Shown here: positions 1 to 5,191 of the stretch, one piece after another
Numbering within the stretch: position 1 is the first letter of the stretch
Layout: each line of letters opens with the position of its first letter
Source: DASQVO01 sp035640715
GTDB lineage: Bacteria > Actinomycetota > Actinomycetes > Streptosporangiales > Streptosporangiaceae
Direction: 5' to 3'
DNA: 10,089 nucleotides
NCBI GenBank assembly: GCA_035640715.1
Contig: DASQVO010000188.1
Location: 1 to 10,089, forward strand
Notes under the pieces: generated by a model
What the model was told of the DNA's origin: nothing
The model's database searches: none
Seen by the model: only the letters and a program-made list of their open reading frames with translations
Program-made: the position numbers and the translations under genes

Positions 1-277
1 CGGCTCGGACATCACCCGGGTAACGTTCCGCGCGCTGGACGCCTACGGCAACCAGCGCCCCTACGTCACCGGCGACGTCACTCTCTCACTCGCCGGCCCG
101 GCCACTCTGATCGCCGAGAACCCGTTCGCGTTCGGGACATACGGCGGCGTCGGCGGGGCCTTCATCCGGTCCGTGCCGAACCGCACCGGCCTGGTCACGG
201 TCACCGCCCAGCACGCCACGCTCGGCACCGCCTCCGCCCGCCTGACCGTCACGCCGGCCCCCTGCCAGTTCCTGTAG
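1..277 (+). CDS. C-terminal end of a GH2 family glycoside hydrolase (beta-galactosidase-like), 5' end outside window
   Basis: Reading frame 2 is open from the first base to a TAG at 275-277 and gives 91 residues. The sequence is a beta-sandwich, Ig-like module: it contains DITRVTFRALDAYGNQRPY, then a GDVTLSLAGPA segment, ENPFAFGTYGG, and ends in a strand ASARLTV. This is the pattern of the extra C-terminal domain of bacterial glycoside hydrolase family 2 enzymes (beta-galactosidase/beta-glucuronidase type), which is not catalytic and packs against or extends the barrel. The catalytic TIM barrel with its two Glu residues must lie to the left of the window, so the substrate cannot be judged. 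The end PAPCQFL has a lone Cys and no anchor signal. The gene is followed by 159 bp without a clear terminator. A bacterial Ig module from another secreted protein is the main alternative. Confidence 0.72.
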   Translation, partial: GSDITRVTFRALDAYGNQRPYVTGDVTLSLAGPATLIAENPFAFGTYGGVGGAFIRSVPNRTGLVTVTAQHATLGTASARLTVTPAPCQFL

Positions 278-436
278 GGCATCTGCGCCCCTGGACCTGG
301 TGCGTCCGCAGGCGGGCGGTCCTGCTCACCCGAGCCGGTGACCCGTCCGGGGCGGCGTAGCGTTATCCATGATGAGCCGAGCGGGGCCATAGTGGCCGCT
401 GACAACGACTCTGACAACGGAAGGGCAGATGCACTC

Positions 437-1495
437 ATGAGGTGTGAGGTTTCATGGTTCGCCGCGCTGTGCGATGACGATTACGAGTTCCTCGGCGTCA
501 CAGATCCGGCGCTCCAGTCGAGCTGGGAACACTGCCGGGGCATCGCGCTCGCGGCCGAAGAAGGCGGCTACGACAACCTGCTGCTGCCCTCCGGGTACAC
601 GATGGGAATCGATTCGGTCAGCTTCGCCGCTGGGATCGCCCCCATGCTGAAGCGGATGCAGCTCCTCGTCGCGGTGCGGATGGGTGAGGTGTGGCCACCG
701 CAGCTGGCGCGCCAGCTCGCCACCCTGGACCAGATGCTCGGCGGACGGCTCACCATCAACATCATTTCCTCTGACCTGCCGGGCCAGAAGCTGGAATCCG
801 AGCCGCGGTACCGCCGGACGCTCGAGATCATGCGCGTGCTGCGTGACCTGCTTGACGGTAAGCCCGTCGATTTCCACGGCGAGTTCGTCGACCTCACGCT
901 CGACCCGCCGCGGCTGCGTCCCATGGGCGGCTGCCCGCCGTTCTACTTCGGCGGGCTGTCCGAGGACGCCCGCGAGGTGGCCGCGCAGGCGGCGGACGTT
1001 TTCCTGATGTGGCCGGATACGCTGGCGGGCGTCGAGGCCGTCATCAGCGACATGCGGGCGCGGGCCGCCCGCTACGGGCGCGAACTCCGGTTCGGCTACC
1101 GCGCGCATGTGATCGTGCGCGCGACCGAGGAGGAAGCGCGGGCGGCAGCGCGCCGCCTGCTGTCCCGGCTGGACGCGGACACCGGCGAGCAGATACGCCG
1201 CCGCTCACTCGACACCACGTCCGCGGGGAACGCGCGGCAGGGAGTGTTGCGCGACGCCGCCGACGAGGAGGGCTACGTGGAGCCAAACCTGTGGACCGGC
1301 ATCGGCCGGGCCCGGTCGGGCGCGGGCGCGGCCATCGTCGGCGATCCCGGTCAGGTGCTCGCTAAGCTGCGCGCATATTCAGACCTCGGCATGGAGGCAT
1401 TCATCCTGTCCGGGTACCCGCACGCGGCCGAAGGTGACCTGTTCGCGCGCCACGTCCTCCCGCACCTGGACCACGCCCCGCTCCTCCCCCGCTGA
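437..1495 (+). CDS. LLM-class FMNH2-dependent monooxygenase, SsuD-like
   Basis: The 352-residue product is a bacterial luciferase-like TIM-barrel flavoprotein, closest in pattern to alkanesulfonate monooxygenase SsuD, which uses FMNH2 and O2 to release sulfite and an aldehyde from sulfonates. Family landmarks: an N-terminal strand VSWFAAL, LLLPSGY at 48-54, GGRLTINIISS at 102-112, PPFYFGGLSEDAREVAA at 167-183, the Arg-x-His pair R222/H224 in GYRAHVIVR, NLWTGIGRARSGAG at 284-297 and LSGYPHAAEGDLF at 324-336. These correspond to the known SsuD active-site Arg226, His228, Arg297 and Tyr331. SsuD Cys54 appears to be replaced by Met56. The ATG at 437 was chosen because the first beta-strand begins directly after it and GGAAGGG lies 11 nt upstream; an in-frame GTG at 338 would add 33 unlike residues. 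No ssuABC transporter or flavin reductase is adjacent, so the true substrate is open. Confidence 0.87.
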   Translation: MRCEVSWFAALCDDDYEFLGVTDPALQSSWEHCRGIALAAEEGGYDNLLLPSGYTMGIDSVSFAAGIAPMLKRMQLLVAVRMGEVWPPQLARQLATLDQMLGGRLTINIISSDLPGQKLESEPRYRRTLEIMRVLRDLLDGKPVDFHGEFVDLTLDPPRLRPMGGCPPFYFGGLSEDAREVAAQAADVFLMWPDTLAGVEAVISDMRARAARYGRELRFGYRAHVIVRATEEEARAAARRLLSRLDADTGEQIRRRSLDTTSAGNARQGVLRDAADEEGYVEPNLWTGIGRARSGAGAAIVGDPGQVLAKLRAYSDLGMEAFILSGYPHAAEGDLFARHVLPHLDHAPLLPR

Positions 1496-1546
1496 GGGCC
1501 CATTAGCCAGTGGATACTCCTCCAGTGGTCCCGTAAGCTCATTGAG

Positions 1547-2113
1547 ATGGGGCCAGTGACCACTCTGACGGAGCTGGGCGCAGCGCGCTTCACCGACGCG
1601 ATCGACAAGATGCTCATCGTGTACACGGCCGCGATGCGGCCGGCGCCGTCACAGCTCGCGGGGCGGCGCTCGATCATGGCCCGGCACGCCACCTACACGG
1701 GCTTCCGCGCCCTGGGGATGGTCGACGGCGCCGGTGAGCTGGTCGCGTTCAGCTATGGATTCCATGGGGAACCAGGCCAGTGGTGGCACGACATGGTGAG
1801 CTACGCGCTATCCACATCCGCCGGAGCATCCCAGGCGAGTCAGTGGCTTTCCGACTCGTTCGAGATAGCCGAACTGCACGTGACGCCCGCCTATCAGGGT
1901 CAGGGCATCGGCCGGAACCTGCTGCTCCGCCTCACCACGGGCCGGGACGAGCAGAACGCCGTCCTGTCGACGCAAGACTGTGACTCGCCCGCCCGGCACC
2001 TCTACCGCAGCCTTGGCTTCACCGATCTGCTGACCTCGTTCAGTTTCTCTGGCGGCGACCCGCCCTACGCGGTCATGGGCGCCACGCTGCCGCTACGTGA
2101 CACCCGCTCCTGA
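1547..2113 (+). CDS. GNAT family N-acetyltransferase
   Basis: The 188-residue product has the GNAT fold signature. Strand 4 and the acetyl-CoA pyrophosphate loop read ELHVTPAYQGQGIGRNLL (109-126), matching the Q/R-x-x-G-x-G/A motif A. Motif B follows as ARHLYRSLGF at 149-158. These residues bind acetyl-CoA; the acceptor is not predictable. The N-terminal half is less conserved and contains a Trp pair (79-80) in an insert before strand 4. Two starts are possible: ATG 1547 (used here), with only a weak purine stretch upstream, or GTG 1556. Two copies of CCAGTGG (1507-1513 and 1522-1528) lie just upstream and could be a short regulatory repeat. The last 49 bp overlap the 3' end of metF on the other strand. 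The gene starts 51 bp after the monooxygenase stop, so co-transcription is possible. Confidence 0.85.
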   Translation: MGPVTTLTELGAARFTDAIDKMLIVYTAAMRPAPSQLAGRRSIMARHATYTGFRALGMVDGAGELVAFSYGFHGEPGQWWHDMVSYALSTSAGASQASQWLSDSFEIAELHVTPAYQGQGIGRNLLLRLTTGRDEQNAVLSTQDCDSPARHLYRSLGFTDLLTSFSFSGGDPPYAVMGATLPLRDTRS

Positions 2114-3075
2114 GGGCCCCGCGTCCCGGCGCGCCCGGCGCGCTCGTGCAGGCCGAGCCGCTCGTAGATCTCTCTCGTGGCCCTGGACCAGTTGAGCGTG
2201 TAGAAGTGCAGCCCGGGCACTCCCTCGGCGAGAAGCCGCTCGCACATCGCGGTGACGTAGTCGACACCGACATTCCGCACGGCCGTCTTATCCTCAGCCA
2301 CGGATTGAAGGCTGCTCGACAATTCCGCCGGAAGTCTGGCACCCAGCCGTGCTGCCCGCTCGAACACCTTAAGGCTGGTGATCGGCATGATGCCCGGGAT
2401 GATCGGCACATCGCAGCCGCGGGCGATGACCCGGTCACGCAGCCGCAGGTAGTCCTCGGGGCAGAAGAACATCTGCGTGATGGCGAAATCGGCTCCGGCC
2501 CTGCATTTGCGCACGAAATACTCGGTATCGGTGTCAAAGTCGGGCGAGCGCGGGTGCTTCTCGGGGAAGGCCGCGACGCCGACGCAGAAATCACCGGCCG
2601 ACCGGACAAGCCGGACCAGCTCGTCCGCGTACGACAGGCCGTCCGGGTGTGCCACCCACTGGCCGTTCGGGTCGCCGGGCGGGTCGCCGCGGAGCGCGAG
2701 CATGTTGCGCACGCCGACCGCCGCGTACGAGCCGATGACGCGCCGTAGCTCCGCGGCGGAGTGATTCACGGCCGTCAGGTGCCCGACCGGCGTCAGCGTG
2801 GTCTCTTCCGCGATCCTGCCGGTCACGCGGACGGTGCGGTCCCGCGTTGAGCCGCCGGCCCCGTAGGTCACCGAGACGAACGTCGGCCGCAGGGGCTCAA
2901 GCTGCCGGATTGCCCGCCACAGCTGCTCCTCGTCGGCATCGGTCTTCGGTGCCATGAATTCGAAGGAGAATGACTCGGCGCCGGCCGCGAGCAGGTCCCT
3001 GATCACGGCCGCGTGCCGCACCGGGCGGGGCGGGAATCCGGCGGGAGCGAGGGACCGGCGCAGGCGCGGAGGCAT
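2065..3075 (-). CDS. metF: 5,10-methylenetetrahydrofolate reductase
   Basis: MetF reduces 5,10-methylene-THF to 5-methyl-THF, using FAD and NAD(P)H, to supply the methyl group for methionine synthesis. The 336-residue product carries the family landmarks in order: SFEFMAPKT at 37-45 (Glu39 is the expected catalytic acid), VSVTYGAGGSTRDRTV at 67-82, HLTAVN at 99-104, LALRGDPP at 126-133, FPEKHP at 170-175, ITQMFF at 199-204 and PGIMPI further on. The usual FEFFP is FEFMAP here. About 20 residues precede the first helix, as is common in actinomycetes. The C-terminal tail beyond LNWSRATREIYERLGL is about 30 residues, basic and probably disordered, and it is this tail that overlaps the convergent acetyltransferase gene. 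No Shine-Dalgarno is seen before the ATG, but a -10-like TACTCT six bases upstream suggests leaderless expression. thiE lies 141 bp upstream on the same strand. Confidence 0.96.
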   Translation of the reverse strand: MPPRLRRSLAPAGFPPRPVRHAAVIRDLLAAGAESFSFEFMAPKTDADEEQLWRAIRQLEPLRPTFVSVTYGAGGSTRDRTVRVTGRIAEETTLTPVGHLTAVNHSAAELRRVIGSYAAVGVRNMLALRGDPPGDPNGQWVAHPDGLSYADELVRLVRSAGDFCVGVAAFPEKHPRSPDFDTDTEYFVRKCRAGADFAITQMFFCPEDYLRLRDRVIARGCDVPIIPGIMPITSLKVFERAARLGARLPAELSSSLQSVAEDKTAVRNVGVDYVTAMCERLLAEGVPGLHFYTLNWSRATREIYERLGLHERAGRAGTRGPQERVSRSGSVAPMTA

Positions 3076-3081
3076 GCCGCT

Positions 3082-3087
3082 AGAGTA
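3082..3087 (-). promoter_or_regulatory. Candidate -10 element giving a leaderless metF mRNA
   Basis: On the minus strand the sequence reads TACTCT AGCGGC ATG. TACTCT fits the actinobacterial -10 pattern TANNNT and sits six bases before the metF start codon, the distance at which transcription would begin at or next to the A of ATG. No Shine-Dalgarno-like purine run precedes the ATG, which fits leaderless translation. No good -35 box is found 16-18 bp upstream (AGCCGG at spacing 17), so this is a weak prediction. Confidence 0.33.
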
Positions 3088-3132
3088 GCCGCCCGCCGGG
3101 CGCCCCGGCTAGGCCCGCCCACGCCCAGCGCG

Positions 3133-3177
3133 GTCAGGCCCGGTGCAGTCAGGCCCGGTGCGGGCAGGCCCGGCCGC
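3133..3177. repeat. Three tandem 15-bp repeats between thiE and metF
   Basis: Three head-to-tail units of 15 bp lie at 3133-3147, 3148-3162 and 3163-3177. The first two read gtcaggcccggtgc plus a or g; the third, ggcaggcccggccgc, is diverged. They fill part of the 141-bp space after the thiE stop (3217) and before metF (3075). The unit contains no dyad long enough for a terminator stem. A slippage-generated minisatellite in GC-rich DNA is the simplest reading. Confidence 0.8.
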
Positions 3178-3216
3178 GGGCAGCGGCTGGGAACAAGCCT
3201 GGACCGCGATGAGGCG

Positions 3217-3843
3217 CTACGCCGCGGCGCGCAGACGCGCGGCGAATTCGGCGGCCGCAGCGGCGGGATCGGCCGCGTCGGTGAGCGCCCGGACCACGAC
3301 GACACGGCGCGCGCCCGCCTCCAGCACCTGGCCGAGGTTGCCGAGGGTGATCCCGCCGATCGCGAACCACGGGCGGCTGGTCCCCAGCTCAGCCGCGTAG
3401 CGCACCAGCGGCAGGCCTGGGGCCGGCCGGCCCGGCTTCGTCGGGGTCGGCCAGACCGGCCCGGTGCAGAAATAGTCGACATCGGGCGCCGACGCCTCCG
3501 CAGAGGTCTCCGACTCAGCATGGCTGGACCGCCCGATCAGCATCCCCGGGCCAACTATCGCGCGGGCAACCTGGACCGGCAGGTCATCCTGGCCAAGGTG
3601 GAGGATGTCCGCGCCCGCGGCATATGCCAGGTCAGCACGGTCATTGACCGCGAGCAGCGCGCCGTGCTTGGCGCACTTATCCCGGAACACCTCAAGGAAC
3701 TTAAGCTCTGGCCCTGCCTCCAGGCCCTTCTGCCGGAGCTGGACGATATCCACCCCGGCGCCGAGCACCGCGTCAAGGAAGTCCGGCAGATCGCCCTGGC
3801 GTTCCCGAGCGTCCGTGCACAGGTACAGCCGAGCGTCGGCCAT
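3217..3843 (-). CDS. thiE: Thiamine phosphate synthase (thiamine-phosphate pyrophosphorylase)
   Basis: ThiE joins HMP pyrophosphate and the thiazole phosphate (HET-P/THZ-P) to make thiamine monophosphate, on a TIM barrel. The 208-residue length is normal. Motifs in order: VQLRQK at 34-39, LLAVNDRADLA at 63-73, LHLGQDDL at 81-88, IGRSSH at 103-108, DYFCTGPVWPTPTKP at 123-137 (pyrophosphate/thiazole loop, TPTK), AIGGI at 161-165 and RVVVVRALT at 180-188 near the phosphate-binding end. The ATG at 3843 is directly before the first strand ARLYLCTD; the upstream GAGCCAGG is a poor ribosome binding site. The gene lies 35 bp after the ohr stop, separated by a strong hairpin. thiO, thiS and thiG, which in many actinomycetes sit beside thiE, are not in this window. 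No TPP riboswitch is recognisable upstream. Confidence 0.95.
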   Translation of the reverse strand: MADARLYLCTDARERQGDLPDFLDAVLGAGVDIVQLRQKGLEAGPELKFLEVFRDKCAKHGALLAVNDRADLAYAAGADILHLGQDDLPVQVARAIVGPGMLIGRSSHAESETSAEASAPDVDYFCTGPVWPTPTKPGRPAPGLPLVRYAAELGTSRPWFAIGGITLGNLGQVLEAGARRVVVVRALTDAADPAAAAAEFAARLRAAA

Positions 3844-3878
3844 CCTGGCTCGAAGGTCCGACGGCGGCGTTTCCCTGC

Positions 3879-4325
3879 TCAGAAGGCCCGCTCCGTGGTG
3901 ACCGCCGGAGCGGGCCGCAGCTCAACGCTGATGTTGCCGCGGGTGGCCCGCGAGTACGGGCAGATCTGGTGGGCCGCGTCGGCGAGTTCCCTGGTCTGCT
4001 CGCGGCCGAGGTTCGGCACGGCGATCTCCAGGGTGATGACGAGCCCGAACGCCTCGCCTTCGGGACCGATCCCGACATACGCGGTGACCGTCGAGCCAGT
4101 CATGTCGGCCCCGGCCCGGCTGCCAACCAACCGCAAGGCGCTATGGAAGCACGCCGCGTACCCGGCGGCGAAAAGCTGCTCCGGATTCGCGCCGGCACCC
4201 GATCCGCCCATCTCGGGCGGGGCGGCGAGGTCCAGGTCGATCAGCTTGTCGGAAGAAGTGACGTGGCCGTTCCTGCCATCCCCTATGGAGATGGCTTCGG
4301 CTGTGTAGAGGATCTTGTCAGGCAT
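3879..4325 (-). CDS. Ohr/OsmC family organic hydroperoxide reductase
   Basis: Ohr-type proteins reduce organic and fatty-acid hydroperoxides with a pair of reactive cysteines, and are re-reduced in known cases by lipoyl-containing proteins. The 148-residue product begins MPDKILYTAEA, has GDGRNGHV at 15-22, NPEQLFAAGYAACFHSAL at 47-64 with the peroxidatic Cys59, and ICPYSRATRGN at 121-131 with the resolving Cys122. The Arg (R18) and Glu (E49) that set up the active site in Ohr are present. The length and the CPYS motif favour Ohr over OsmC proper. The ATG at 4325 is chosen because AGGGG (4335-4331) lies 5 nt upstream; the frame extends 14 residues further to 4367 without family similarity. No MarR-type OhrR repressor gene is in the window. 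The last codons form half of a strong hairpin before thiE. Confidence 0.92.
   Translation of the reverse strand: MPDKILYTAEAISIGDGRNGHVTSSDKLIDLDLAAPPEMGGSGAGANPEQLFAAGYAACFHSALRLVGSRAGADMTGSTVTAYVGIGPEGEAFGLVITLEIAVPNLGREQTRELADAAHQICPYSRATRGNISVELRPAPAVTTERAF
3885..3916 (-). terminator. Perfect 11-bp hairpin at the ohr/thiE junction (attenuator or partial terminator candidate)
   Basis: GGCCCGCTCCG (3885-3895) and CGGAGCGGGCC (3906-3916) are perfectly complementary, separated by a 10-base loop. In the minus-strand transcript the stem ends three bases before the ohr stop codon (TGA, 3881-3879) and 41 bases before the thiE start. It is followed by UUCUGAGC, not a U-tract, so a classical intrinsic terminator is not shown. 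It could lower thiE transcription, or protect the ohr mRNA end. Its codons (TER near the Ohr C-terminus) are not in a conserved part of the protein. Confidence 0.4.
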
Positions 4326-4470
4326 TACCACCCCTGAAACTCCAGAATTGGACTCGCGCGGACGCAAATGTGCGGCGGTGCCCGCTATCGGCTCGACAGC
4401 GCTGTGGCTATGTTACGAGACATGGTCGGGGGCGCGCCGCCAACACGGCATACCCGCTGCCGCCCGCGGA
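4326..4470 (-). promoter_or_regulatory. Upstream region of ohr with a 10-bp palindrome
   Basis: These 145 bases between the HAD gene and ohr are long enough to hold a promoter. A perfect palindrome ACAGCGCTGT lies at 4396-4405, and a TANNNT match, TAACAT on the minus strand (4415-4410), lies just upstream of it, so the palindrome would sit at the start of a transcript. No -35 box is convincing. Ohr genes are often peroxide-induced through OhrR, but this palindrome does not resemble the operators I know, so a repressor site is only a possibility. Confidence 0.25.
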
Positions 4471-5133
4471 TCAGCCGACCGGCTCCCCGGCCGTGAGCAG
4501 CCGCCGCAGCTCAGCGGCTGAGGTGAATTGCACGGCTGCGATTCCGGCGGCCCTCGCCCCGGCGACATTCTGCGCCACGTCGTCGATGAAAAGGCAATCG
4601 CCAGCTGTGACGCCAAACCGCCCGAGCGCGAAGGTGAAGATCCGCGGATCGGGCTTGCAGAGCCGGACGGAGCTGGAGATGACAATATCCCTGAAGCAAC
4701 GCAAAACGGGATATGACTCAAGAGTCACAGAGAACATTTCGTCCGGAAAATTCGAAATTGCGTAAAGTTTCCGTCCCGCCTCAGACAGCTCGGCAACAAG
4801 CTCGCTTGTCCCGGGAACGGGACCGCCCAGCATCTCCGGCCAGCGGGTCCAGTACGCGCGGATCCACTCCCCATGCTCGGGATGACGCCCGGCGAGCTCC
4901 TCGACCGCCTCGCTGAACGGGCGGCCCGCGTCCATCTGCGCGTTCCATTCCGGCCCGCAGACATCGGAAAGGAACCACTCGCGTGCCTCGTCATCGGGGA
5001 TCAGCTTCGTGAACAGGTACCGCGGGTTCCAGTCCAGGATGACGCCGCCGAGGTCGAAGATGAGTACCGGCCTCGACGCGAGCCATGCCGGGTCATCAGC
5101 AGCGGCCCCCGCAGGTGCGCGGCCTTCCTCCAT
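4471..5133 (-). CDS. HAD superfamily hydrolase (HAD-IA, YihX-like phosphatase type)
   Basis: The 220-residue product has all four HAD motifs. Motif I is LIFDLGGVILDWNP at 24-37 with the nucleophile Asp27; the second motif-I Asp of many phosphatases is Gly here, as in the DLGNV/DLGGV subgroup. Motif II is AISNFP at 125-130 (Ser127), motif III is Lys160 in CKPDPRIF, and motif IV is LFIDDVAQNV at 181-190 (Asp184, Asp185). A small helical cap, rich in Trp (EWFL, PEWNAQM, WIRAYWTRWPEM), lies between motifs I and II. Sugar phosphates and similar metabolites are typical substrates; none can be named. The ATG at 5133 has AAGGA 7 nt upstream, and the 20-residue N-terminal lead is Ala-rich and probably flexible. 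It lies 58 bp after cobQ and may be read from the same transcript. The middle part (about 4676-4775) has unusually A/T-rich third codon positions. Confidence 0.9.
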   Translation of the reverse strand: MEEGRAPAGAAADDPAWLASRPVLIFDLGGVILDWNPRYLFTKLIPDDEAREWFLSDVCGPEWNAQMDAGRPFSEAVEELAGRHPEHGEWIRAYWTRWPEMLGGPVPGTSELVAELSEAGRKLYAISNFPDEMFSVTLESYPVLRCFRDIVISSSVRLCKPDPRIFTFALGRFGVTAGDCLFIDDVAQNVAGARAAGIAAVQFTSAAELRRLLTAGEPVG

Positions 5134-5153
5134 CACCACATCCTTCTTGTTCT

Positions 5154-5183
5154 CCGCTTCGGGTCTCGTTCCCCGCTTCGGGG
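5154..5183 (-). terminator. Short hairpin and 10-bp direct repeat after cobQ
   Basis: CCCCG CTT CGGGG (5171-5183) can form a five-pair stem with a tight loop eight bases after the cobQ stop codon. The core CCGCTTCGGG is repeated exactly at 5154-5163 and 5173-5182, 19 bp apart. No T-run follows, and the downstream HAD gene begins within 50 bp, so at most a weak or partial terminator is likely. Confidence 0.25.
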
Positions 5184-5191
5184 CTGTCCTG

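Noticed and set aside
1501..1546. A promoter for the acetyltransferase gene around GGATACT.
   Set aside because: The match to a -10 box is poor, there is no -35 and the preceding gene ends only 51 bp upstream.
3844..3882. CTGAGCAGGGAAACG upstream of thiE, resembling parts of a TPP riboswitch.
   Set aside because: The other conserved parts (CTGAGA, ACCTGAT, the TAATGCCAGC region) are missing and the 35-bp gap is too short to hold the aptamer.
3013..4308. A 431-codon open frame on the plus strand across thiE and ohr.
   Set aside because: It lies opposite two genes with complete family motifs. Long antisense frames are expected in high-GC coding DNA, and its product is Arg/Pro-rich without a domain.
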